From Flavihumibacter sp. ZG627 (GTDB lineage: Bacteria; Bacteroidota; Bacteroidia; Chitinophagales; Chitinophagaceae): a stretch of 64,000 nucleotides of DNA. A program made the translations under genes and the position numbers. The stretch lies in contig NZ_JPHF01000005.1 in NCBI RefSeq assembly GCF_000814325.1, forward strand, positions 142,970 through 206,969. Reading direction: 5' to 3'. The notes beneath the pieces were generated by a model that worked only from the letters and a program-made list of their open reading frames with translations, was not told the origin of the DNA and did no database searches. Below, piece by piece: positions 51,237 through 59,877 of this stretch (positions are counted from its first letter, which is position 1; each line of letters opens with the position of its first letter).

Positions 51237-51635
51237 TTAATGAATGTAGCAAAGTACTTCACCACCTACACCCTGCGACCTGGCTTCTTTATCAGTCATC
51301 ACACCTTTTGAAGTGGAAATGATGGCAACACCAAGACCGTTTTTAACGCGGGTAAATTCTGTTGGCTTTGCATACTGGCGCAGACCTGGGCGACTAACTC
51401 TTTCCAAACTATGGATAGCTGGTTGTTTAGTTGATGGATCATACTTAAGTGCAATCTTAATTACACCTTGTTTGTTATCATCTTCGAATTTGTACTTCAG
51501 GATATATCCTTTATCATACAGGATTTCGGTGATACGCTTTTTCAGGTTAGAAGCAGGGATCTCCACAATACGGTGACCAGCCATCTGGGCATTACGAATG
51601 CGGGTCAGAAAATCTGCTATAGGATCAGTAACCAT
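51237..51635 (-). CDS. rpsH: 30S ribosomal protein S8
   Basis: This 132-residue 16S rRNA-binding protein starts [29 protein letters not shown] and ends with [34 protein letters not shown], the S8 signature (STSKG). S8 is the known spc-operon repressor in E. coli; whether that holds here is unknown. Confidence 0.97.
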   Translation of the reverse strand: MVTDPIADFLTRIRNAQMAGHRIVEIPASNLKKRITEILYDKGYILKYKFEDDNKQGVIKIALKYDPSTKQPAIHSLERVSRPGLRQYAKPTEFTRVKNGLGVAIISTSKGVMTDKEARSQGVGGEVLCYIH

Positions 51636-51729
51636 TGTTATTAATGAGTTGTTGTTTGATAATTGGTTTACAATGCGATATCCTATTTGATATCTACAAA
51701 ATCAAGGAACCTCACCAGCCTGAGCCAGT

Positions 51730-51999
51730 TTACCAGCTTGCCTTTGTTATGCCAGGAATCTTTCCAGCAAGAGCCATGTCACGAAACATTACCCTCGAAA
51801 GACCGAAGTAACGCATGTAACCCTTCGGACGTCCTGTTAACTGGCAACGATTTTTCAGACGAACTGGAGAAGCATTTTTAGGAAGTTGATCGAGCCCCTG
51901 GTAATCACCTGCAGCTTTTAAAGCAGCACGCTTTTCTGCAAATTTGGCTACCATGGCTTCTCTTTTCCTTTGCCTGGCTTCTATCGATTTTTTAGCCAT
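51730..51999 (-). CDS. rpsN: 30S ribosomal protein S14 (zinc-free form)
   Basis: This 89-residue protein starts [20 protein letters not shown] and has the core [33 protein letters not shown]. The CxxC pairs of the zinc form are missing, so this is the C-minus type. No second rpsN is in the window. Confidence 0.97.
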   Translation of the reverse strand: MAKKSIEARQRKREAMVAKFAEKRAALKAAGDYQGLDQLPKNASPVRLKNRCQLTGRPKGYMRYFGLSRVMFRDMALAGKIPGITKASW

Positions 52000-52011
52000 C
52001 TTATTTTGTTT

Positions 52012-52593
52012 TTACTGTTGGCTCTCGCCTTTTCTAATATTTTTAAACGGCATACCCAATTCCTTGAGTAATTCGTATGCTTCTTCATTTGTATTAGCTG
52101 TTGTCACAAAAGTGATATCCAGTCCAGTGATCTTATTGACTTTATCAATATCGATCTCCGGGAAGATGATCTGTTCTGTAACACCCAGCGTATAGTTACC
52201 CCGACCATCGAAAGCTTTTTCGCTGATACCTTTAAAGTCACGTACACGTGGCAGAGATACTGCGATCAAACGATCAAGGAACTCATACATCTTCACACCG
52301 CGGAGTGTAACACGTGCACCAATTGGCATATGCTTACGCAGTTTGAAATTCGAAATATCCTTTTTTGACATGGTAGCTACAGCTTTCTGACCTGTAATGT
52401 TAGAGAGCTCATCTACTGCAATGTCTACCAGTTTCTTGTCAGCCACAGCGCCATTGACACCGCGGTTAAGACAGATCTTGGTAAGCTTGGGGGCCTGCAT
52501 AACAGTGCCATAGCCAAACTTTTTCATTAAGGCAGGTACAACTTCATTCTTGTACTTGTCTGCCAGGCGTGGAGTATATTTAACGGTACTCAT
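52012..52593 (-). CDS. rplE: 50S ribosomal protein L5
   Basis: This 193-residue 5S rRNA-binding protein shows [31 protein letters not shown], then [32 protein letters not shown] and the L5 ending [23 protein letters not shown] (here [13 protein letters not shown]). It starts one base inside the rplX stop (TAATG), a coupled pair. Confidence 0.97.
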   Translation of the reverse strand: MSTVKYTPRLADKYKNEVVPALMKKFGYGTVMQAPKLTKICLNRGVNGAVADKKLVDIAVDELSNITGQKAVATMSKKDISNFKLRKHMPIGARVTLRGVKMYEFLDRLIAVSLPRVRDFKGISEKAFDGRGNYTLGVTEQIIFPEIDIDKVNKITGLDITFVTTANTNEEAYELLKELGMPFKNIRKGESQQ

Positions 52594-52931
52594 TATTTAA
52601 TTACCTCCCCTGATTTTTTAGAGACACGAACTAGTTTACCATTGTCGCGGGAACGCTTAACCTTAGTAGCAGCCCCAGCTTTAGCATCCCACAGCATAAT
52701 GTTGGAGATGTTGATTGGTGCTTCGGTTTTAACGATGCCACCTTTGGTGTTCTGGGCAGAAGGTTTAGTATGCTTGGTGATGATGTTTACACCCTCAACC
52801 AATACACGACCTTTGTCGAGGATCACTTCGAGAACCTTGCGGGGTTTCTTGAGATCCTTATCGTCACCGGCAATTATTACTACCGTGTCGCCCTTTTTAA
52901 TGTTATATTTCGCTTTGAATCTTGTGCTCAT
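52593..52931 (-). CDS. rplX: 50S ribosomal protein L24
   Basis: This 112-residue assembly-initiator protein has the KOW motif [38 protein letters not shown] near the start, then [23 protein letters not shown] TAnnTTTG element lies just upstream, in the rplN-rplX gap, so an internal promoter may begin here. It shares one base with rplE. Confidence 0.96.
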   Translation of the reverse strand: MSTRFKAKYNIKKGDTVVIIAGDDKDLKKPRKVLEVILDKGRVLVEGVNIITKHTKPSAQNTKGGIVKTEAPINISNIMLWDAKAGAATKVKRSRDNGKLVRVSKKSGEVIK

Positions 52932-52991
52932 GTAGATTCTGTTTATCTATTTATCACTTTTGTTACTAGCCCATGCTCCCTAATCGGGGCG

Positions 52992-53023
52992 CAAAGGTAC
53001 GATTATAATACTTCCGGAGCAAG
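52992..53023 (-). promoter_or_regulatory. Probable internal promoter before rplX
   Basis: On the minus strand CTTG (53023-53020) is separated by 20 bp from TACCTTTG (52999-52992), the full Bacteroidota -7 element. The -33 part is in the rplN 3' end; the -7 part is in the rplN-rplX gap, 61 bp before the rplX ATG. Confidence 0.5.
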
Positions 53024-53371
53024 AGAAATAATCTTCATATATCCCTTGTCGCGCAGTTCTCTGGCAACTGGTCCGAAAATACGCGTACCGCGAGGCTCAT
53101 CTGAGTTGTTCAACAACACTACAGCGTTGTCATCAAAACGGATATAAGAACCATCTTTACGGCGCAATTTGTTTTTGGTGCGAACGATAACCGCTTTTGT
53201 AACGGTACCCTTCTTGATGCCGCCGGCAGGTATAGCATCTTTCACAGTGACCACGATCTTATCGCCGATCCTGGCATAATCCTGTCCGCTGTTACCCAGC
53301 ACCCGGATAACCAGCACCTCTTTGGCACCACTGTTATCAGCTACATTCAATCTGCTTTCTTGCTGAATCAT
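53003..53371 (-). CDS. rplN: 50S ribosomal protein L14
   Basis: This 122-residue protein begins [29 protein letters not shown] and ends [26 protein letters not shown], the standard L14 sequence. It lies between rpsQ and rplX as usual. Confidence 0.97.
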   Translation of the reverse strand: MIQQESRLNVADNSGAKEVLVIRVLGNSGQDYARIGDKIVVTVKDAIPAGGIKKGTVTKAVIVRTKNKLRRKDGSYIRFDDNAVVLLNNSDEPRGTRIFGPVARELRDKGYMKIISLAPEVL

Positions 53372-53410
53372 CTTTAATAGTTTATCAATTAGTAATGTAA
53401 AACAGAGGGA

Positions 53411-53668
53411 TTACTTCACTTTCTCCAGTACTTCCACCATCCTCCAGCGCTTCGTTTTGCTCAGGGGGCGGGTTTCCATGATACGGACAGTATCACCAAT
53501 GCTGCACTCGTTCTTCTCGTCGTGTGCATGGAACTTGGTGGTCTTTTTCACGAACTTACCGTAGATAGGGTGCTTCACCTTTCTTTCAACTGCAACGGTA
53601 ACGGTCTTTTCCATTTTGTTGCTGGTTACTACACCAATCCTTGTTTTACGCAAATTTCTTTCAGCCAT
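53411..53668 (-). CDS. rpsQ: 30S ribosomal protein S17
   Basis: This 85-residue OB-fold protein carries [45 protein letters not shown] and [23 protein letters not shown], the complete S17 signature. Confidence 0.97.
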   Translation of the reverse strand: MAERNLRKTRIGVVTSNKMEKTVTVAVERKVKHPIYGKFVKKTTKFHAHDEKNECSIGDTVRIMETRPLSKTKRWRMVEVLEKVK

Positions 53669-53718
53669 TGTTATTCGTTTTAGCTTATTCGCTTGTTGAG
53701 TACACCTGGTTGCTGCTA

Positions 53719-53928
53719 TCAGGCAGTGGCCAGTTTTTTGGTTAATTCCGTTTTCAGGCGGCTTAAATCACGGCGAAGATCACGGATGCTCATTGGGTTC
53801 TCCAGCGGCGTTATTGCATGGGCAAACTCCAGCTTCTTCAGGCGCAACTCATCTTCCTGGATACGAGCCTTCAGGTCTTCCAGACTCATGTCTTTCAGGC
53901 TTGTAACGAAATCGATTTTCTTTGACAT
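53719..53928 (-). CDS. rpmC: 50S ribosomal protein L29
   Basis: This 69-residue helical protein near the tunnel exit has the L29 pattern [31 protein letters not shown] and ends [22 protein letters not shown]. Its length and position between rplP and rpsQ are canonical. Confidence 0.95.
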   Translation of the reverse strand: MSKKIDFVTSLKDMSLEDLKARIQEDELRLKKLEFAHAITPLENPMSIRDLRRDLSRLKTELTKKLATA

Positions 53929-53957
53929 CGTATGGACGATTTAAAATTTATATAATC

Positions 53958-54377
53958 TTATGCCTGCAGTTCACGGCGAACCACAAACTTGGTTTTGATG
54001 GGAAGCTTTTGTGCTGCCAGTTCCATTGCTGTTTTTGCAATTTCCTCTGTAACACCATCGCACTCGAAAAGGATCCTTCCCGGCTTCACCACGGCAGCCC
54101 AATGATCGGGGTTACCTTTACCCTTACCCATCCTCACTTCGGCAGGCTTCTTGGTAACAATCTTGTCAGGGAAAATGCGGATCCAGACATTACCTTCTCT
54201 TTTCATGGAGCGGGTCATCGCCTGGCGGGCACTCTCAATCTGGCGATCGGTCATCCATACTGTTTCCAAAGCCTTCAGACCGAATGAACCAAATGACAGG
54301 CTGGTACCACGTTTTGCATTACCTTTTACAGGCATCTTCTGCTGCTTCCTGTGTTTCGTTCTTTTAGGTTGTAACAT
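53958..54377 (-). CDS. rplP: 50S ribosomal protein L16
   Basis: This 139-residue protein starts [30 protein letters not shown] and has the L16 core [60 protein letters not shown]. The Arg hydroxylated in some bacteria lies within this core. Complete. Confidence 0.97.
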   Translation of the reverse strand: MLQPKRTKHRKQQKMPVKGNAKRGTSLSFGSFGLKALETVWMTDRQIESARQAMTRSMKREGNVWIRIFPDKIVTKKPAEVRMGKGKGNPDHWAAVVKPGRILFECDGVTEEIAKTAMELAAQKLPIKTKFVVRRELQA

Positions 54378-54475
54378 CTTTTATTCTATTTGAAAATGTT
54401 CAAATTTGTTATCATGGTTAAATGGTTGCCTGGCACATGGCTTCCATTCACCATTGACCATTGACCATAAACTGT

Positions 54476-55276
54476 TTAGTTTCTACGATCTCTTCTCTCT
54501 CCGCCACCGCGATTACGGTCGCCACCACCACCACGATTGCGGTCGCCACCACCACGGAAATCTCTGCGGTCATCACCACGGCTCTCTCTCCTGTCTCCCA
54601 TACTTCCTTCTTTACCACCAAGGAAGTTAGGATTGAGATCACGCTTGGCAAGTACTTCACCTTTACAGATCCATACCTTAATACCAATTTTTCCATACAC
54701 AGTTTGTGCAAAGAGGTTGGCATAGTCGATATCCATTCTCAGAGTATGCAGCGGTGTACGACCTTGCTTTATTTCTTCAGAACGTGCGATCTCTGCACCA
54801 CCAAGCCTGCCGGATACTTTAACCTTGATTCCTTCAGCACCCATACGGAGAGCAGAAGCAATCGCCATCTTAATTGCACGCTTATAGTTGATACGATTCT
54901 CGATCTGTTTAGCGATGGTATCAGCAACGATGTTCGCATCCAGTTCGGGGCGACGGATCTCGAGGATATTAATCTGAACGTCATCTTTGCCGGTCAGTTT
55001 CTTCAACTCTTCCTTGATGCGATCAACCTCACCACCACCTTTTCCTATGATGATACCAGGTTTGGACGTATGGATGGTAACGATCAGTTTACCAAGCGTA
55101 CGCTCAATAACGATCTTAGAGATACCTCCTTTATTAATACGCGCCATCAGGTAAGTACGGATCTTATGATCCTCGATCAATTTCGTGGAGTAATCTTTCT
55201 TACTGCCAAACCAATTGCTTTCCCAACCGCGGATGATTCCTAACCTTGCACCAATAGGATTTGTTTTCTGACCCAT
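54476..55276 (-). CDS. rpsC: 30S ribosomal protein S3 with Arg/Gly/Asp-rich C-terminal tail
   Basis: This 266-residue mRNA-entry protein starts [23 protein letters not shown]. The KH domain ([20 protein letters not shown]) and the C-terminal [13 protein letters not shown] and [15 protein letters not shown] regions are complete by about residue 220. The last 45 residues are an extra low-complexity tail of [22 protein letters not shown] and ERRDRR. E. coli S3 is 233 residues. Such RGG-like tails often bind RNA. The repeats on DNA are G/C-rich and may be length-variable. Confidence 0.96.
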   Translation of the reverse strand: MGQKTNPIGARLGIIRGWESNWFGSKKDYSTKLIEDHKIRTYLMARINKGGISKIVIERTLGKLIVTIHTSKPGIIIGKGGGEVDRIKEELKKLTGKDDVQINILEIRRPELDANIVADTIAKQIENRINYKRAIKMAIASALRMGAEGIKVKVSGRLGGAEIARSEEIKQGRTPLHTLRMDIDYANLFAQTVYGKIGIKVWICKGEVLAKRDLNPNFLGGKEGSMGDRRESRGDDRRDFRGGGDRNRGGGGDRNRGGGERRDRRN

Positions 55277-55307
55277 TTGTTTGGTATATTAAGTTTATAC
55301 GATTGAA

Positions 55308-55643
55308 TTATTTAGAATCTACTACTACAGTGACGTGATTGCTACGCTTACGTACCCTGTAACCACGACCTTGTGGTGCCGGGCGCATACGCTTCAACAT
55401 CCGGGCACCGTCAACAAAAATGGTTTTAACCACCAGTGTAGATTCATCTCCACCTTCGTTAGACTGTTTCCAGTTATTGATAGCACTTACCACCAGCTTA
55501 CGCAAAGGAACAGCCGGATGCTTGGCATTATGCTCCAGTACTGCCAGCGCCTTTTCTACTTCCATTCCACGCACCAGGTCAGCCAACAAACGCATTTTCC
55601 GGGGTGATGTGGGGTAATTTTTAAGTTTAGCTACTGCTTCCAT
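55308..55643 (-). CDS. rplV: 50S ribosomal protein L22
   Basis: This 111-residue tunnel protein shows [33 protein letters not shown] and the beta-hairpin tip region [36 protein letters not shown]. The macrolide-related hairpin looks normal. Between rpsS and rpsC. Confidence 0.97.
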   Translation of the reverse strand: MEAVAKLKNYPTSPRKMRLLADLVRGMEVEKALAVLEHNAKHPAVPLRKLVVSAINNWKQSNEGGDESTLVVKTIFVDGARMLKRMRPAPQGRGYRVRKRSNHVTVVVDSK

Positions 55644-55686
55644 GTTTATACTATTCTTGATTCAGGCTACCCGAATCGTTATTGAA

Positions 55687-55956
55687 TTACATTTTCTTAC
55701 TTGAGTGTCCTTTGAAGTTACGTGTGGGGGCAAACTCACCGAGCTTGTGCCCTACCATGAACTCCGTTACATAAACCGGGATAAACTTGTTACCATTATG
55801 AACAGCAAAAGTGTGACCCACGAAATCAGGAGTAATGGTTGAACGACGACTCCAGGTTTTGATTACACCTTTCTTGGATTTGCCTTCGGTCATTCCCAGT
55901 ACCTTCTGTTCCAGTTTTACGTCTACGTAAGGACCTTTTTTAATTGAACGAGCCAT
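55687..55956 (-). CDS. rpsS: 30S ribosomal protein S19
   Basis: This 89-residue protein starts [19 protein letters not shown] and has the S19 core [51 protein letters not shown]. Complete and in canonical position. Confidence 0.97.
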   Translation of the reverse strand: MARSIKKGPYVDVKLEQKVLGMTEGKSKKGVIKTWSRRSTITPDFVGHTFAVHNGNKFIPVYVTEFMVGHKLGEFAPTRNFKGHSSKKM

Positions 55957-55990
55957 ATCTAAATTTTAGCTTGTAGTTGTTGAATGTGGA

Positions 55991-56827
<837 letters not shown>

Positions 56828-56885
56828 TTTCTTTTCTTTTTTCTGCGAACTTTTCAGCGTCGCAATACTATAATTTGTTTGCTAA

Positions 56886-57185
56886 TTATGCCGCACCGTA
56901 AAGGTCAATGGTTTCACCTTCTGCAACGGTTACCAGTGCCTTCTTATAGGCAGGCTTGCGGCCCTGGATGAAACCTGCTTTTGTAAAACGGGTCTTATTT
57001 TTTCCAGGGATAACCGAAGTGTTCACGTCAACAACAGTAACACCATAAAAGGATTCTATTGCTTTCTTGATCTCCAGCTTATTAGCCTTCCTTGCAACTT
57101 TGAATGCAAAGCGACGCAGGGTCTCCTGCTGGGCATTTGCCTTTTCAGTTAAAATCGGCTTTATCAAAACTTCAGAAAGTTTCAT
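56886..57185 (-). CDS. rplW: 50S ribosomal protein L23
   Basis: This 99-residue exit-tunnel protein starts MKLSEVLIKPILTEKANA and has FAFKVARKANKLEIKKAIESFYGVTVVDVNTSVIPGKNK, the L23 signature. It is the docking site for trigger factor and SRP. Complete. Confidence 0.97.
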   Translation of the reverse strand: MKLSEVLIKPILTEKANAQQETLRRFAFKVARKANKLEIKKAIESFYGVTVVDVNTSVIPGKNKTRFTKAGFIQGRKPAYKKALVTVAEGETIDLYGAA

Positions 57186-57210
57186 TTCTTTCTATTTATT
57201 AAAATGATAA

Positions 57211-57849
57211 TTATGCGGTTTCTTCTACTTCTGCTTCAGTGAATACCTTAGCGGCACTTTCACTCATCACTAATACCTGGGCATTAACGATATCGTAAGT
57301 ATTCATGTCGCTCAGCAATGTTCCATTGATAGATGGAATATTGCGAAGGCTCAGGTAAAGGTTCTCACCATTCTCCGGAAGGATATACAGTGCTTTTTTA
57401 TCAGCAATGTTCAGGGCCTTCAGTACACCAGTGAAAGTTTTGGTTTTTGGAGTATCGAGGGTAATATCTTCGATAACTACAATTGCATTTTCCTTTGCCT
57501 TGTAAGCAAGGGCCGACATTTTTGCCAGATCCTTCACCTTACGGTTCAGCTTGAAGCTGTAATCACGGGGCTTAGGTCCAAAAATGCTACCACCACCTTT
57601 ATAGAGCGGGTTACGCAGGTTACCCTTACGCGAACCTCCTGTACCCTTCTGGCGGTGAAGCTTACGGCTTGCACCCTTCACTTCCATACGGGTCTTTACT
57701 TTATGTGTACCCTGACGCTGTGCAGCCAGGAATTGCTTTACAGAAAGATAGAGCACATGGTCATTCGGTTCAATACCGAAGATCTCTTCCGGCAACTCAA
57801 TTGTTCTGCCGGTCTTCTGTCCTTGTATATTTAATACATCTACTTGCAT
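57211..57849 (-). CDS. rplD: 50S ribosomal protein L4
   Basis: This 212-residue protein has the extended tunnel loop VKGASRKLHRQKGTGGSRKGNLRNPLYKGGGSIFGPKPRDYSFKLNRKVK. L4 is the autogenous repressor of the S10 operon in E. coli; the rpsJ-rplC gap here does not obviously fold like that leader. Confidence 0.97.
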   Translation of the reverse strand: MQVDVLNIQGQKTGRTIELPEEIFGIEPNDHVLYLSVKQFLAAQRQGTHKVKTRMEVKGASRKLHRQKGTGGSRKGNLRNPLYKGGGSIFGPKPRDYSFKLNRKVKDLAKMSALAYKAKENAIVVIEDITLDTPKTKTFTGVLKALNIADKKALYILPENGENLYLSLRNIPSINGTLLSDMNTYDIVNAQVLVMSESAAKVFTEAEVEETA

Positions 57850-57869
57850 CGTACTTCAGATTAAATGGT

Positions 57870-58487
57870 TTACTTCTGGATAAAAACGATAGAACCGTTG
57901 TGGCCAGGAACTGAACCACTAACCAGGATATAATTCTTGTCTGGGAATATTTTAAGGACCTTAAGGCCTTTCATCTTCACACGCTCATTCCCCATACGGC
58001 CGGCCATGCGCATACCCTTCATTACACGTGATGCATCTGAAGAGTTACCCAATGAACCCGGGGCACGCTGACGATCATGCTGACCGTGAGAAGCCTCACC
58101 CACACCATGGAAGCCATGACGCTTAACAACACCCTGAAAACCTTTACCCTTGGTATTTCCAACTACTTCAACCTGGTCGCCTTCAGCGAAGATTTCAGCA
58201 GTAATGGTTTCACCCAGTGCTTTTTCTATTGAGAAATCGCGAAATTCTTTTACGAAACGTTTGGCAGCGGTTTGTGCCTTTGAGAAGTGATTTGCCTCGG
58301 CTTTGGTTGCATGCTTTTCTTTCTTATCGCCGAACGCAAGCTGAAGTGCATTGTACCCGTCAGATTCTTTTGTCTTTACCTGGGTAACTACACATGGACC
58401 AGCTTCAATGATGGTACAAGCAGTTTGCTTACCATCGGGACTGAAGATGCTGGTCATCCCAATCTTTTTTCCAATAATTCCTTTCAT
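57870..58487 (-). CDS. rplC: 50S ribosomal protein L3
   Basis: This 205-residue protein starts [19 protein letters not shown] and has the central loop [53 protein letters not shown], whose tip approaches the peptidyl-transferase centre. It follows rpsJ across an unusually long 381-bp gap holding a REP-like element. Confidence 0.97.
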   Translation of the reverse strand: MKGIIGKKIGMTSIFSPDGKQTACTIIEAGPCVVTQVKTKESDGYNALQLAFGDKKEKHATKAEANHFSKAQTAAKRFVKEFRDFSIEKALGETITAEIFAEGDQVEVVGNTKGKGFQGVVKRHGFHGVGEASHGQHDRQRAPGSLGNSSDASRVMKGMRMAGRMGNERVKMKGLKVLKIFPDKNYILVSGSVPGHNGSIVFIQK

Positions 58488-58868
58488 TTAATTACCATTT
58501 GTGCCGCATGGTTAAAAGGACAATCCAACTGTTTACGACGATGCGTAACTGAAGGATGGACTTCAATCCCCGTTTGCTATTGACCTTTTCCTTTTATACC
58601 CGCCGAAGCTTTAGCGTAAGCGGGTGGTTGCTGACAGCCTACGCTAAAGCTTCGGCTGTCAATGGAAGTACCAATAGTAAACAAACCCTGAACGGCTTGT
58701 TCATATTTACTTTTACTAATTAATGGATGATAAAGGATTTCCTTTGGATTTGCCTTTTCACCCAACCCCAGCGCTCTTTTCTCCCGCTTATAACGGAATT
58801 GAGAGATAGGGCAGTTATTTATAAGAACTAATTTTGCTTTTCAGCGATCCGGTTTAAACCCGAACCTG
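58488..58868. other. Long gap between rpsJ and rplC
   Basis: About 380 bp inside the S10 operon with no convincing gene. A minus-strand frame at 58577-58765 would begin with TTG and runs straight through the palindromic element (giving PAYAKASAG), so I do not accept it. The centre holds the paired REP-like element at 58598-58660. The rest is plain A/T-rich DNA without a clear promoter or terminator on the minus strand. Confidence 0.6.
58598..58660. repeat. Paired REP-like palindromes in inverted orientation
   Basis: Unit 1 (58598-58625) is ACCCGC, a core CGAAGCTTTAGCGTAA, then GCGGGT; its ends are complementary. Unit 2 (58633-58660) is GACAGCC, the inverted core TACGCTAAAGCTTCG, then GGCTGTC; again its ends are complementary. 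The 17-bp GCCGAAGCTTTAGCGTA at 58602-58618 recurs exactly inverted at 58640-58656. Each unit folds by itself or they fold with each other. I recognise the core from interspersed repeats of several bacterial genomes. Confidence 0.8.
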
Positions 58869-59174
58869 TTATGCCTTGATTTCCACTTCCACACCGGAAG
58901 GAAGATCGAGCTTGCTCAGTGCATCTACAGTCCTGGAAGAAGAAGTGTAAATGTCCAGCAAACGCTTATGCGTACAAAGCTGGAACTGCTCACGGGCTTT
59001 CTTATTCACATGGGGAGAACGCAATACGGTGAAGATTTTCTTATGCGTTGGTAAAGGAATAGGACCCGTTACCACGGCACCTGTACTACGAACTGTTTTC
59101 ACGATCTTTTCAGCTGATTTATCCACCAGACTGTGATCGTAAGACTGTAATTTTATTCTGATTCGCTGTGACAT
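58869..59174 (-). CDS. rpsJ: 30S ribosomal protein S10
   Basis: This 101-residue protein has the S10 signature [96 protein letters not shown]. It is the first gene of the operon and has a strong promoter 32-63 bp upstream. In many Bacteroidota fusA, rpsG and rpsL precede it; none of these is in front of it here. In other bacteria S10 also joins the antitermination complex as NusE. Confidence 0.98.
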   Translation of the reverse strand: MSQRIRIKLQSYDHSLVDKSAEKIVKTVRSTGAVVTGPIPLPTHKKIFTVLRSPHVNKKAREQFQLCTHKRLLDIYTSSSRTVDALSKLDLPSGVEVEIKA

Positions 59175-59205
59175 ACCTATTATCCCAAAACTTTAATTGG
59201 GAGTG

Positions 59206-59237
59206 CAAAGGTAACGGTAGTTTTCTTTCCTGCAAAA
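59206..59237 (-). promoter_or_regulatory. rpsJ: Promoter of the S10-spc operon
   Basis: On the minus strand TTTTG (59237-59233) is followed after 19 bp by TACCTTTG (59213-59206). This matches the primary sigma factor promoter of Bacteroidota, with -33 TTTG and -7 TAnnTTTG. The -7 element lies 31 bp before the rpsJ ATG. Confidence 0.75.
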
Positions 59238-59300
59238 GAATTTTGTAAGATTTTCTGGTTTTGGGGCACAAAAACCTAAAATAATTCTGGCACTATGCTG

Positions 59301-59870
59301 CTATTTGCTTCGAAGCCCCTTCCCAAGCAGTTTGTAGAGGATATAAAAAACCAGGAGCATCAGTAAAATTGCTGTAATAATAGGGATCAGGATACTGGCT
59401 ATCGACCCTGTTATAGCAGCCAGATTCTCTCCTGTTGCAAGCACCGGGTTTGCCGTACCTGCTGTGGCTTTTGTTGAAAAAAGACGCAATAACCCTGTTC
59501 CCAGCTGGATGGTTCCCGCTGCACCTCCCCCTGCAATAATGCCCAATCCCCATCTCAGCAAAGGGTCCAGTTCACCAATTGGCAGGAAAGATGCTGCAAC
59601 CACTGTACCTGCAACTACCGCCAGCGGGGTAGCTATGGTATCAAGAAGGTTATCAACAAATGATATATAGTAACCGCCGATTTCCAGCAACGCAGCTGTT
59701 CCAAAGCTGATGATGGCCGGTAGGGTACCCATCCAATCCATTCCCTCATTAAGGGGTATCCATTTGAAGTATGCAGCGAGTGAAGCTGCAAGCAAAGGAA
59801 GAAAGACCCTGAAACCACAGCATGCGCTCAGGGCAATTCCTAAACTGATTGCATATAAATAAGTACTCAT
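59301..59870 (-). CDS. DUF4126-family membrane protein
   Basis: From the ATG at 59868-59870 (MSTYLYAISLGIALSACCGFRVFLP) this is 189 residues; a GTG at 59897 would overlap the peptidase gene. Four or five hydrophobic helices are seen, with the family-like GFRVFLPLLAASLAAYF and the Gly/Ala-rich GLGIIAGGGAAGTIQLGTGLLRLFSTKATAGTANP loops. Function unknown; a small inner-membrane protein. It follows the DPP-IV-like peptidase by 7 bp, so the two are co-transcribed, and lies just before the S10 operon on the same strand. Confidence 0.8.
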   Translation of the reverse strand: MSTYLYAISLGIALSACCGFRVFLPLLAASLAAYFKWIPLNEGMDWMGTLPAIISFGTAALLEIGGYYISFVDNLLDTIATPLAVVAGTVVAASFLPIGELDPLLRWGLGIIAGGGAAGTIQLGTGLLRLFSTKATAGTANPVLATGENLAAITGSIASILIPIITAILLMLLVFYILYKLLGKGLRSK

Positions 59871-59877
59871 TTGCAGT

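Noticed and set aside
54461..55243. Long open frame on the plus strand opposite rpsC (260 codons)
   Set aside because: It is the antisense of rpsC; the protein is Thr/Ser-rich low complexity and the minus-strand S3 is certain.
58577..58765. Minus-strand frame in the rpsJ-rplC gap
   Set aside because: It would start with TTG and reads through the REP-like palindrome; the PAYAKASAG segment is just the translated repeat.
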